Positions 47,421-56,356 of a DNA stretch of 64,000 bases are shown piece by piece. The notes below the pieces were generated by a model that did no database searches, was not told where the DNA came from, and worked only from the letters and a program-made list of their open reading frames with translations. The position numbers were made by a program, and so were the translations under genes. This DNA is from Castellaniella ginsengisoli. GTDB lineage: Bacteria > Pseudomonadota > Gammaproteobacteria > Burkholderiales > Burkholderiaceae_B. The stretch's first letter is position 1, and every line of letters begins with the position of its first letter. Where the stretch lies: NCBI RefSeq assembly GCF_039523235.1, contig NZ_BAAAEX010000011.1; one strand, written 5' to 3'.

Positions 47421-50400
47421 ATGACCACGTCCCCCGATACCCCCCTGTTCGTCCACCTGCGCAGCCACTCCGAATTCTCCGTGGTGGACGGGATCGCGCG
47501 CATTCCCGAACTGATCGAGCGGGCGCGGGAATTCGGCCAGCCGGCCATGGCCATCAGCGACCTGGCCAACCTGTTCGGCTGGATCAAGTTCTACAAGACG
47601 GCGCGCAAGGCCGGGATCAAACCCATCGCCGGTTGCGACATCTGGCTGCACAATCCGGCCGACGAGGACAAGCCCTTTCGCGTGCTGCTGCTGGCCTCGG
47701 GCCATGCCGCCTATCTGGATCTGTGCGAACTGCTGGCCCGCGCCTGGACGGAAAACAGCCAGCGCGGCCGGGCGGAAATCCGCCGCGAATGGCTGTCGGG
47801 CAAAAACGGCCTGATCGTGCTGTCGGGCGCCCGCGCAGGCGATGTGGGGCAGGCGCTGGAGGCGGGCCGCGAGGACGAGGCCCGGCGCCTGGCGCGCCAG
47901 TGGGCGGCCGATTTTCCCGACAGCTATTTCATCGAATTGCAGCGCGCCGGATTCGACGGCGACGAAGCCTACGTCCAGTCGGCGCTGCGCCTGGCGGCGG
48001 ACTGCGGCCTGCCGGTCGTGGCCACGCATCCGATCCAGTTCATTGCGCCGTCCGACTTCCGCGCGCACGAGGCGCGCGTCTGCATCGCCGAGGGCGAACT
48101 GCTGGGCAATCCGCGCCGCGTCCGGCGCTTTACCGCCGAGCAGTACATGCCCGACAGCGCCGACATGGCGCGCCGTTTCGCGGACGTGCCCTCGGCCCTG
48201 GCCAATGCGGTGCAGATCGCCCGCCGCTGCAATCTGACCCTGACGCTGGGCGAGCCGCAGTTGCCGCTGTTTCCCACACCGGATGGAATCTCGCTGGACG
48301 ACTACCTGGTGCAACTGGCCAATGAGGGCCTGCAGCGCCGCATGGTCCAGTTGTACCCGGACGCCGATGAGCGCGCCCGGCGGATGCCCGACTACCAGGA
48401 GCGCCTGGACCTGGAATGCCGGACCATCGTCGACATGGGCTTTCCCGGCTACTTCCTGATTGTGCAGGACTTCATCAACTGGGGCAAAAGCCACGGCGTG
48501 CCGGTGGGGCCGGGCCGGGGCTCGGGCGCGGGCTCCCTGGTGGCCTTCAGCCTGGGGATCACCGACCTGGATCCGCTGCGCTACGACTTGCTGTTCGAGC
48601 GCTTCCTGAATCCCGAGCGCGTGTCCATGCCCGATTTCGACGTGGACTTCTGCCAGGACAACCGCGAACGGGTCATCGAGTACGTCAAGGAAAAATACGG
48701 CCGCGACGCCGTCAGCCAGATCGCCACCTTCGGCACCCTGGGCGCCAAAGCCGTGGTGCGCGACGTCGGCCGCGTGCTGGAGATGCCCTACAGCGTCTGC
48801 GACCGGCTCTCGAAGATGATTCCCTTCAATCCGGCCGATCCCTGGTCGCTGGACCGCACGCTGGAGCACGAACCCGCCTTTCGCGAGCTGTACGACACGG
48901 ACGAAGAAATCCGGGCGCTCGTCGACCTGGCGCGGCCGCTGGAAGGCCTGACGCGCAACATCGGCATGCACGCCGGCGGGGTGTTGATCGCACCGGGCAA
49001 GCTGACCGATTTCTGCCCCCTGTATTGCCAGCCCGGCAGCGAGTCCAGCGTCGTGTCCCAGTTCGACAAGGACGACGTCGAGGCCGCCGGACTGGTCAAG
49101 TTCGACTTTCTGGGCTTGCGCAACCTGACGATCCTGGACTGGGCGGTGCGCTACGTGCGCGAATTCAATCCGGACAAGCGCGATTTCGACCTGATGGCCC
49201 TGCCGTTGGACGACCAGGCCACCTACGACCTGCTGTCGGCCGCCAACACCACGGCCGTGTTCCAGCTTGAATCGCGCGGCATGAAGGAACTGCTGAAAAG
49301 CATGCGCCCCAACACGTTCGAAGACGTGGTCGCCCTGCTGGCGCTGTTCCGTCCCGGTCCGCTGGAGTCCGGCATGGTGGTCGATTTCGTCAACCGCAAG
49401 CATGGCCGCGCCGAGGTCGATTACTTCCACCCCGATCTGGAACCCGTGCTGAAAAGCACCTACGGCGTCATCGTCTATCAAGAACAGGTGATGCTGATCT
49501 CGCAGATCATCGGCGGCTATTCCCTGGGGGGCGCCGACCTGCTGCGCCGCGCCATGGGCAAGAAAAAAGCCGAAGAAATGGCCAAGCACCGGGCGATCTT
49601 CCAGGAGGGCGCGGTCAAGAAGGGCTACGATCCGGACCTTGCCACCCATCTGTTCGATCTGATGGAAAAGTTCGCGGGCTACGGCTTCAACAAAAGCCAC
49701 TCGGCCGCCTACGCCTTGATTTCCTACCAGACCGCCTGGCTCAAGGTCTACCATCCGGCCGAATTTCTGGCTGCGACCATGCTGTCGGACATGGACGACA
49801 CGGACAAGGTCCAGATCTTCTGGCGCGACGCCCTGGAAAACGGCGTCGCCGTCCTGCCGCCGGACGTCAACGAATCCGGCTATCGCTTCGCGCCGGTGGC
49901 CGACGAGCACACCGCCCAGGGTCGCCCGCCGCGCACCATCCGCTACGGGCTGGGCGGGGTGAAGGGCACCGGCCAGGCTGCCGTCGAGGCCATCATCGCG
50001 GCCCGCGCGGCGGGCGGCCCCTTCACCGGCCTGTTCGATTTCTGCGCCCGGGTGGATCGTCACAGCGTCAACCGGCGCACCATCGAGGCGCTGATCCGCG
50101 CCGGGGCCTTCGATGCGCTGGAACCCAATCGCGCCGCCCTGCTCGAAGCCCTGAGCAGCGCCATCGAGGCCGCCGAACAGGCCGAACGCAACGCCAACCA
50201 GGTCTCCTTGTTCGACGACAATACGGACGAACTCGTCGCAGACGAAGTCGCGCGCGTCACGCCCTGGGATCTGGAAACCCGTCTGCGGGAAGAAAAAACC
50301 GCCCTGGGCTTCTATTTCAGCGGCCACCTGTTCGATGCCTGGCGCGACGAAATCCGCCGCGTGGCGCCCACGCCGTTGGCGCGGCTGGCACCCTCGCGCG

Positions 50401-50900
50401 GGCCGCAATGGCTGGCGGGTGTGCTGGCGGAAGTGCGCGTGCGCATGACCCGGCGCGGCAAAATGCTCTATGCCCTGCTGGACGACGGCAGCGCCCAGGT
50501 CGAGGTTGCGATTTTCAACGAACTGTACGAACAGCACCGCGAAAGCCTGAAAGAGGATCGCCCGCTGGTGATCCAGGGGCGCGTCAGCCACGATGACTAT
50601 TCCGGCGGCCTGCGCGTGTCGGCCGACGACCTGTACGATCTGCAGCGGATTCGCGAGAGCCGCGCCCGCAGCCTGCGTCTGTCCGTCCCCGAAAGTCTGG
50701 ACGCCGACCGTCTGCAGGCGTTGCTGACGCCCTGGCGTTCGGCCGAATCCAGCGTGGCCGTCGAATTGCGTCTGCGCGGTCCGCGCTTCTCCTGCCTGCT
50801 GCGCCTGGGCGAGGACTGGCGCGTGCGCATGGACGAGACCCTGATCGCCGAGGCCCGGCAGTGGCTGTCCCATGACAATGTAGAGGTCCACTACGGATGA
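47421..50900 (+). CDS. dnaE: DNA polymerase III subunit alpha
   Basis: Catalytic subunit of the replicase. The 1159-residue protein has the N-terminal PHP domain (FVHLRSHSEFSVVDGI), the palm with the catalytic PDFDVDFCQDNRERVIEY (two Asp of DVD), the GPGRGSGAGS loop, the thumb/finger region and a C-terminal OB fold (about 970-1050). Size is standard and no intein is present. It is not preceded by a ribosome site, but by a TACAAT box 7 bases upstream. Its stop overlaps the GT25 gene (ATGA), so the glycan cluster is coupled to dnaE translation. Confidence 0.97.
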   Translation: MTTSPDTPLFVHLRSHSEFSVVDGIARIPELIERAREFGQPAMAISDLANLFGWIKFYKTARKAGIKPIAGCDIWLHNPADEDKPFRVLLLASGHAAYLDLCELLARAWTENSQRGRAEIRREWLSGKNGLIVLSGARAGDVGQALEAGREDEARRLARQWAADFPDSYFIELQRAGFDGDEAYVQSALRLAADCGLPVVATHPIQFIAPSDFRAHEARVCIAEGELLGNPRRVRRFTAEQYMPDSADMARRFADVPSALANAVQIARRCNLTLTLGEPQLPLFPTPDGISLDDYLVQLANEGLQRRMVQLYPDADERARRMPDYQERLDLECRTIVDMGFPGYFLIVQDFINWGKSHGVPVGPGRGSGAGSLVAFSLGITDLDPLRYDLLFERFLNPERVSMPDFDVDFCQDNRERVIEYVKEKYGRDAVSQIATFGTLGAKAVVRDVGRVLEMPYSVCDRLSKMIPFNPADPWSLDRTLEHEPAFRELYDTDEEIRALVDLARPLEGLTRNIGMHAGGVLIAPGKLTDFCPLYCQPGSESSVVSQFDKDDVEAAGLVKFDFLGLRNLTILDWAVRYVREFNPDKRDFDLMALPLDDQATYDLLSAANTTAVFQLESRGMKELLKSMRPNTFEDVVALLALFRPGPLESGMVVDFVNRKHGRAEVDYFHPDLEPVLKSTYGVIVYQEQVMLISQIIGGYSLGGADLLRRAMGKKKAEEMAKHRAIFQEGAVKKGYDPDLATHLFDLMEKFAGYGFNKSHSAAYALISYQTAWLKVYHPAEFLAATMLSDMDDTDKVQIFWRDALENGVAVLPPDVNESGYRFAPVADEHTAQGRPPRTIRYGLGGVKGTGQAAVEAIIAARAAGGPFTGLFDFCARVDRHSVNRRTIEALIRAGAFDALEPNRAALLEALSSAIEAAEQAERNANQVSLFDDNTDELVADEVARVTPWDLETRLREEKTALGFYFSGHLFDAWRDEIRRVAPTPLARLAPSRGPQWLAGVLAEVRVRMTRRGKMLYALLDDGSAQVEVAIFNELYEQHRESLKEDRPLVIQGRVSHDDYSGGLRVSADDLYDLQRIRESRARSLRLSVPESLDADRLQALLTPWRSAESSVAVELRLRGPRFSCLLRLGEDWRVRMDETLIAEARQWLSHDNVEVHYG

Positions 50901-51667
50901 GCACGATTCCGATTCGAGTCATCAGTCTGGCGTCGCGCACCGACCGGCGGCGGCAGGTCGCGGAGCAGTTCGCCCGCCTGGGCGTGGCCGGCTACAGCTT
51001 CCTGGATGCGGTCAATGGCAAGGAGCAGCCCGGCCATCCGCTGTTCGCCCATTACGATCCGGCCGCGCGCGCGCGCCGCAAGGGGCGTGGACGGGACTTG
51101 AAACCGTCCCAGTTGGGCTGCTTTGCCAGTCATTACCTGCTGTGGCAGGAGTGCGCCGCGTCCGGGCGGCCGATGGTCGTGGTCGAGGATGACGCGCTTT
51201 TGCAGGACAATTTCCCAGACTTGCTGATCCGGGCGTCGCAACTGGCCGAGCGCTGGCCTCTGATCTGGCTGCATGGGTACGACCGGTCCGGCCGGGATCC
51301 CGTCATGGCGGTCGGGCGGATGGGGCCCTTTACGCTGGTCCGCAAACTCAAACGCCATTCCTGCACGGTCGCCTACCTGTTGTCCCCCGCGGGCGCCGAA
51401 GCCTTGCTGGCGCATTGCGGATCCTGGGTTTACCCGGTGGACGATACGATGATCCGTTTTTACGAACACGGGGTAGAGAGCATCCTGCTCCAGCCGCCTT
51501 GCGTGGCCCAGGATCACGACTCGCCCTCGGATATCCGGGGTGCGGAGAACCGGCCCATGCCTTTGCCTGACAAAATCCGCCGCGAATTCTACAAAGCGTG
51601 CGACGAAATCCGGCGCGTATGGCACAACCTGCGCTTTCGCCTGCGTTTCCGGCGGCCTGTTTCATGA
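50897..51667 (+). CDS. glycosyltransferase family 25 (LPS biosynthesis)
   Basis: A 256-residue GT25 protein, the family of Lex2B/LgtB-like galactosyl- and glucosyltransferases. It has PIRVISLASRTDRRRQV at the N-terminus, LKPSQLGCFASHYLLWQ, then VVVEDDALL with the DxD-like EDD near residue 98 and a C-terminal basic tail (RRVWHNLRFRLRFRR). The acceptor is unknown; LPS core is likely. It begins inside the dnaE stop (ATGA) and ends inside the next gene (ATGA). Confidence 0.88.
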   Translation: MSTIPIRVISLASRTDRRRQVAEQFARLGVAGYSFLDAVNGKEQPGHPLFAHYDPAARARRKGRGRDLKPSQLGCFASHYLLWQECAASGRPMVVVEDDALLQDNFPDLLIRASQLAERWPLIWLHGYDRSGRDPVMAVGRMGPFTLVRKLKRHSCTVAYLLSPAGAEALLAHCGSWVYPVDDTMIRFYEHGVESILLQPPCVAQDHDSPSDIRGAENRPMPLPDKIRREFYKACDEIRRVWHNLRFRLRFRRPVS

Positions 51668-52764
51668 GGCCCTTGCGTATCCTTCACGCCGAGGCGGCGA
51701 CCGGGTTCGCAGGACAGGAACGCTATATTTTCCGCCTGATGCACGCGCTGCGGGAGCGCGGCCACGTCGTGCAGGCCGTCTGCCAGCCGCATGCCCAACT
51801 GGCGCGCGAGCTGCGGCAGGCCGGGTTTCAGGTCGATGCGATGGAAATGGACGGGCCGTGGAATCACCTGAAAGGGCTGCCGCATCTGGTGGGCCTGTTG
51901 CGGCGGGGCGCGTTCGACGTCGTCAATACCCACAGCCGCCGCGAGACCCTGCTGGTCGGCGCCGCCGCCCGGCTGGCCGGCGTGCCGCTGGTGGTGCGGA
52001 CCCGGCATCTGGCCAAGCCCGTGGGTTCATTGCTGTCGTACACCCGCGTGCCCAAGCGGGTGATTGCACCCAGCGAGTTCGTGCGCCGGCATCTGATCGA
52101 CCGGGGCGTGCCGCCCGGCCATGTGGCGGTCGTGCCGCCCGCGGTGGATTTTCCGGACCCCATGCCACAGCCGGTGCTCAGGGCCGAGCTGGGACTGGAC
52201 GCCCAGGCGGTCATCGTCGGCAGCGTCGGCGTGCTGCGGACCGAAAAAGGGCATGAACAACTGATCGAAGCCATGCAACCCTTGCTGGGCCGGTACCCTC
52301 ACGTCCATCTGGTCATCGTCGGCGGCGGCGACGCCGCCCTGTCCAGGCTGCGCGGGCAGGCCGCCTCGGCCGGCATGGCCGGGCGGATCCACCTGCTGGG
52401 AGCCCGGTCCGATGTTCCCGCGCTGCTGCCGGATTTCGATGTGTTCGCCCTGGCGACGCACATCGAAGCCTCGGGCACGGCGTTCGTCGAGGCGGGCGCC
52501 GCCGGTCTGCCCGTCGTCGGCACGCGCGTGGGTGGCGTGCCCGAGATGATGCGCGAGGATGAAAGCGGGCTGCTGGTTCCTTTGTTCGATATTCCGGCCT
52601 TGACTGCGGCACTGGACCGCCTGATCACGGATCCCGCTTTGCGCCGGCGGATGGGCCAGGCGGGGCGCCGGTATTGCCTGGAAGAAGGCCGCTTCACGCG
52701 GGCGGCCCTGGGCGAACGGACGGAAACCTGTTATCGGCATTGGCTGGAGGAGCTTGCACCATGA
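51664..52764 (+). CDS. glycosyltransferase family 4 (GT-B fold)
   Basis: A 366-residue GT4-type transferase. The N-terminal half has RILHAEAATGFAGQERYIF, typical of heptose/glucosamine transferases of LPS core. The C-terminal half has VGVLRTEKGHEQLIEAM, HIEASGTAFVEAGAAGLPVVG (the E-x7-E motif) and GVPEMM. Donor sugar unknown. It overlaps GT25 upstream and the deacetylase downstream by 4 bases each. Confidence 0.9.
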   Translation: MRPLRILHAEAATGFAGQERYIFRLMHALRERGHVVQAVCQPHAQLARELRQAGFQVDAMEMDGPWNHLKGLPHLVGLLRRGAFDVVNTHSRRETLLVGAAARLAGVPLVVRTRHLAKPVGSLLSYTRVPKRVIAPSEFVRRHLIDRGVPPGHVAVVPPAVDFPDPMPQPVLRAELGLDAQAVIVGSVGVLRTEKGHEQLIEAMQPLLGRYPHVHLVIVGGGDAALSRLRGQAASAGMAGRIHLLGARSDVPALLPDFDVFALATHIEASGTAFVEAGAAGLPVVGTRVGGVPEMMREDESGLLVPLFDIPALTAALDRLITDPALRRRMGQAGRRYCLEEGRFTRAALGERTETCYRHWLEELAP

Positions 52765-53597
52765 GCGCGGATATCGTTCCGGTCCTGATGTACCATCATG
52801 TCCGGCCCGGAGGAGGCATGATTGCGGCCACTCCGGAGCATTTCGAAGACCAGTTGCGCTGGCTGGACCGCCACGGCTACCGGACGCTGGGCACCGCGGA
52901 ATTCATCCGCCATCTGGCGCACGGCGGTGCGCCGCGCCGGTCCGTCCTGATCACCTTCGACGACGGCTATCTGGACAACTGGGTCTATGCGGCGCCCTTG
53001 CTGCGGCGGTACGGCATGCGGGCGACAGTGTTCGTGGTGACCGATTGGGTGGGGCGGGGGCCTGTGCGGCCCGACCTCTTCTGTGGTGAGCCCCTGCCCG
53101 AGACGCCGGATCATCGCGAATGCGAACGCCGTATCGGCCAGGGCCGTGCGGACGAGGTCATCATGCGGTGGTCGGAAATCCAGGCCTTGCGCGAACAGGG
53201 CGTCATGGAATTCCATAGCCATACGCACACGCATACCCGCTGGGATCTGCAAGAGGGCGACAAGAACGCCAGGATGCGCGAAGAACTGATTTTGTCCCGC
53301 CGGTGCCTGGAACAGAACCTGGGCGAGGTGTCCGATCAATTGTGCTGGCCGCAGGGCTATTTCGATCAGGATTATGTGCGGATCGCGCAGGAGGCGGGGT
53401 TTCGCCATCTTTACACGACCCGCGCGTTCGGCCGCAACCGGCCGGGTACGGATCCCGCCTCGATTTTCCGGTTTGCCGTGCGCGATACGACGGGCGCTTC
53501 GCTGGGGCGCCGAATTCGTGTGGCCGCCCACCCGCTGATGGCCCCCGTCTTCAATGCCTGGAAACGCTGGAAGCGCGGCCTGAGCTATACGGATTGA
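52761..53597 (+). CDS. polysaccharide deacetylase (NodB domain), first copy
   Basis: A 278-residue CE4-type deacetylase. It has LITFDDGY (D67, D68) and the metal motif HSHTH (H152, H156) followed by another HT; no signal peptide is visible, so it may act in the cytoplasm on a lipid-linked or nucleotide-linked sugar. A second, different deacetylase lies 0.8 kb downstream. It probably removes acetyl from an N-acetylhexosamine of the LPS core. Start ATG overlaps the upstream GT4 gene. Confidence 0.9.
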   Translation: MSADIVPVLMYHHVRPGGGMIAATPEHFEDQLRWLDRHGYRTLGTAEFIRHLAHGGAPRRSVLITFDDGYLDNWVYAAPLLRRYGMRATVFVVTDWVGRGPVRPDLFCGEPLPETPDHRECERRIGQGRADEVIMRWSEIQALREQGVMEFHSHTHTHTRWDLQEGDKNARMREELILSRRCLEQNLGEVSDQLCWPQGYFDQDYVRIAQEAGFRHLYTTRAFGRNRPGTDPASIFRFAVRDTTGASLGRRIRVAAHPLMAPVFNAWKRWKRGLSYTD

Positions 53598-53600
53598 GCC

Positions 53601-54347
53601 ATGAAATTGTCCGTGATCCTCATTGTCAAGAACGAAGCGGAGCGTCTCGATGCCTGCCTGGCTTCCGTCTCGTTTGCCGATGAAATCATCGTGCTGGATT
53701 CCGGCAGTACCGACGAGACGTGCGCCATTGCCCGCCGGCATGGGGCCCGGGTCGAAACGTCGGCGGACTGGCCAGGCTTCGGACCGCAAAAAAACCGGGC
53801 CCTGGATCTGGCGACAGGCGACTGGGTGTTGTCCATCGATGCGGACGAGCAAGTGACGCCCGAGCTGGCGCAGGCGATCCAGGCGGCGGTGCAGGCGCCG
53901 GATGCCGATGCCTATCGGATCGCCCGCCTGTCCCGCTTTTGCGGACGCTGGATCCGGCATAGCGGCTGGTGGCCGGATTACGTCGTGCGGCTGTTCCGGC
54001 GGGATGCGGGGCGCTTCACCGATGCGGCCGTACATGAACGGGTGCAGGTGCGAGGCCGTACGGGGACGCTGCGAGGGCATTTCCTGCATGATCCCTATGC
54101 CAGTCTTGAGGTTTTCATCGACAAGATCAATCGCTACTCGACCGAGGCGGCGCGCAGCGCTTTCGAGCGGGGGCGGCGCACCAGCGTGCTCGGCCCTTTC
54201 GGGCATGCCGCCTGGACGTTCATCCGCCATTACATTCTGCGGCGCGGTTTCCTCGACGGCTGGCAGGGGCTGGTGCTGGCCGGCATGGCGGCGACGGGCA
54301 GCTTCTATCGCTACGTCAAACTGTATCGTCTCGGACGCGATCTGTAA
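53601..54347 (+). CDS. glycosyltransferase family 2, WaaE/KdtX-like
   Basis: A 248-residue GT2 protein. It begins KLSVILIVKNEAERLDACL, has DSGSTDETC, the characteristic GFGPQKNRALDLATGDW and LSIDADEQV, and ends with membrane-associated helices. This pattern matches the WaaE/LgtF group that adds a glucose to heptose I of the LPS inner core. It follows the first deacetylase by 3 bases. Confidence 0.88.
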   Translation: MKLSVILIVKNEAERLDACLASVSFADEIIVLDSGSTDETCAIARRHGARVETSADWPGFGPQKNRALDLATGDWVLSIDADEQVTPELAQAIQAAVQAPDADAYRIARLSRFCGRWIRHSGWWPDYVVRLFRRDAGRFTDAAVHERVQVRGRTGTLRGHFLHDPYASLEVFIDKINRYSTEAARSAFERGRRTSVLGPFGHAAWTFIRHYILRRGFLDGWQGLVLAGMAATGSFYRYVKLYRLGRDL

Positions 54348-54398
54348 GCATCCCGCGGTCTCCCGCCGCATGTCCTGTGCGCCGTGTCCGGACTTTCC

Positions 54399-54413
54399 TA
54401 TAATCCGCCCATG
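54399..54413 (+). promoter_or_regulatory. TATAAT box 6 bases before a start codon (candidate leaderless promoter A)
   Basis: TATAATCCGCCCATG: the -10 hexamer (54399-54404) is followed by 6 bases and the ATG of the second deacetylase gene. Transcription would begin on the A of the ATG. The -35 region (TGTGCG at 17-base spacing) is weak. A nearly identical 15-mer precedes the gene at 56354. Confidence 0.5.
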
Positions 54414-55193
54414 ATCCCCATCCTCATGTATCACCAGATCGGTGAACCCAGCCCGCGCGGCACGCCCTACCGGGGCCTGACCGTGCATCCCCGGGATTTC
54501 CGGCGCCAGATGCTGTGGCTGCGGCGGCTGGGCTACCGGGGCTTGTCGATGGCCCGGCTGATACCCTACTTGCGGGGAGAAAAACACGGCAAGGTGGTCG
54601 GCATCACGTTCGACGATGGCTACGCCAATGTGCTGGAAAACGCGGTGCCGGTGCTCGAAGAGTGCGGCTTTCTGGCGACCAACTATTTCGTCGTCCGCCA
54701 ACTGGGCGGCAGCAACGTCTGGGACGCCGACGAGGGCGTGCCGCCTTCGCCGCTCATGGATGCCGCCGGCTTGCGCGCCTGGGCGGCCGCCGGCCACGAG
54801 GTCGGCTCGCATACCCTCAACCATCCCGATCTGTCGCGCATTTCGCCGGAACTGGCCGTCAACGAGATCCGCGATTCACGCGAGGCCCTGGAGCAGATCG
54901 CGGGCGCCCCGGTGCGGGCGTTCTGTTATCCCTACGGCCATTTCACCGCTGCGCTGGCGGCGGTCACGCGCGAAGCCGGCTACGACAGCGCCACGACGAC
55001 CGCGCGCGGGCTGGCGCGGCTGGACGATGATCCCTATGCCTTGCCGCGTGTCGCCGTCATGCGCTCGACGCATCTGCTGCGCTTCCTGCAAAAATGCCTG
55101 ACACGGCTCGAAGACAACAAGCGTACCCGGAATGAACAAGCATCCCGGCCGCTCGTCCCTGATGCCGCCCCTCCCCCTGGAGACCTTCACTGA
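54411..55193 (+). CDS. polysaccharide deacetylase (NodB domain), second copy
   Basis: A 260-residue CE4-type deacetylase with ILMYHQIGE, ITFDDGY (D68, D69) and SHTLNH (H134, H138) as the metal ligands, then CYPYGHFT. Only family motifs are shared with the copy at 52761, so it is not a recent duplicate. No signal peptide. ATG 54411 is chosen because it follows TATAATCCGCCC and fits the family start; 9 codons more are open upstream. It may deacetylate another core sugar. Confidence 0.9.
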   Translation: MIPILMYHQIGEPSPRGTPYRGLTVHPRDFRRQMLWLRRLGYRGLSMARLIPYLRGEKHGKVVGITFDDGYANVLENAVPVLEECGFLATNYFVVRQLGGSNVWDADEGVPPSPLMDAAGLRAWAAAGHEVGSHTLNHPDLSRISPELAVNEIRDSREALEQIAGAPVRAFCYPYGHFTAALAAVTREAGYDSATTTARGLARLDDDPYALPRVAVMRSTHLLRFLQKCLTRLEDNKRTRNEQASRPLVPDAAPPPGDLH

Positions 55194-55220
55194 CCCGGCC
55201 TGCGCCCTCTCTGTGAACAT

Positions 55221-56327
55221 ATGCGAATCCTCTACACCAATTTTCACCCTCGGGGCAGCGGCGGTCATGCGCCCTACATCATCAATCTGATCCGCTCTTT
55301 TCAGGATGAACATGAAATCGTCCTGGCCACGCCTGGCACGAGCCGTTTGTTCGCGCTGGCCCGACAGATCCCAGGAGTGCGCTGCGTGGATGTGGCCTAC
55401 AGTACGAGGGTGTGGCCGATGCTGGCTGAAACGCGCCGGTTGCGGCGCCTGCTGCGCGAAGAGCGCTTCGACATTGCGCACGTCAACGGCTCGGCGGATC
55501 ATCGGCAGATCATGCTGGCGCGCCTCGGCCTGAGTCATGCGCCGCGCATCGTCTGGACCAAGCACAATACCAAACCGGTCTCAAGCCTCGGAAACGTGAT
55601 CCGCGCCCGTTGCGGCACAGAGGGCGTCATTGGGGTCTGCGATTTCGTGAGCCGCCAGTTGCAGGCTTCATCCTACGGACGCCTGCCGGTCCATACGATC
55701 CGCCTGGGGGTCGATACCGATCATTTCATGCCGCTTTCGCCGTCCGCCGCCGCCCAGGCGCGCCGGGAACTGTTGGGGGAGCTTCCGCAGGATGTGCTGG
55801 TGCTGGGCAGCGTGGGCGGCACGGATCTGGAGAAAGGATGGATCTTTCTCGTCCGGGCCGCCGCCCGCTTGCCCCAGGCTCAGCGCATGCGTCTACGCCT
55901 GCTGATCGCCGGGGACTTGCCGCCGCCGCTCCTGAGAAAGGAAGTCGAGGCGCTGGGCATGGGAGACGTGACGGTCTTTCCGGGCCAGGTGGCCGACCCC
56001 CGACGGGTGCTGGCGGCCTGCCACATGGGCTTCGTGCTGTCGCTGCACGAGGCGGGATCCTATGCGACGTGCGAATCGCTGGCCATGGGGCTGCCGACCC
56101 TGGTGTCCGATGCCGGCGGCTTGCCGGAACTGGTTCGGCACGGCGTGGACGGCTGGGTGGTCCCGGCCGGCGACGTCGATGCCATCCATGCCTGGCTGCT
56201 GGAGCGCCTCGACGCGCCGGTGAGTCCCGAGGTGGCCGAGTCCGCGCGGCTGCGTGCGCTTGCCTGCTTTGCCATGCCGGAGGCTGCGCAGCGGACCATG
56301 GCGCTTTATCGCGAAATCTGCGCCTGA
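55221..56327 (+). CDS. glycosyltransferase (GT4-type, GT-B fold)
   Basis: A 368-residue GT-B transferase. The N-terminus reads RILYTNFHPRGSGGHAPYI, an acceptor-binding loop seen in LPS transferases. The C-terminal half has LGSVGGTDLEKGW, SLHEAGSYATCESLAMGLP (E-x7-E) and GGLPELV. Acceptor and sugar are unknown. It lies 27 bases after the second deacetylase and is probably cotranscribed. Confidence 0.88.
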   Translation: MRILYTNFHPRGSGGHAPYIINLIRSFQDEHEIVLATPGTSRLFALARQIPGVRCVDVAYSTRVWPMLAETRRLRRLLREERFDIAHVNGSADHRQIMLARLGLSHAPRIVWTKHNTKPVSSLGNVIRARCGTEGVIGVCDFVSRQLQASSYGRLPVHTIRLGVDTDHFMPLSPSAAAQARRELLGELPQDVLVLGSVGGTDLEKGWIFLVRAAARLPQAQRMRLRLLIAGDLPPPLLRKEVEALGMGDVTVFPGQVADPRRVLAACHMGFVLSLHEAGSYATCESLAMGLPTLVSDAGGLPELVRHGVDGWVVPAGDVDAIHAWLLERLDAPVSPEVAESARLRALACFAMPEAAQRTMALYREICA

Positions 56328-56341
56328 GCCTGCCCGGCCGA

Positions 56342-56356
56342 TATAATCCGTCCATG
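56342..56356 (+). promoter_or_regulatory. TATAAT box 6 bases before a start codon (candidate leaderless promoter B)
   Basis: TATAATCCGTCCATG differs from the 54399 site at one base in 15. The hexamer is 56342-56347, then CCGTCC and the ATG at 56354. Transcription would start on the ATG. No ribosome site lies between the hexamer and the ATG. Confidence 0.5.
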
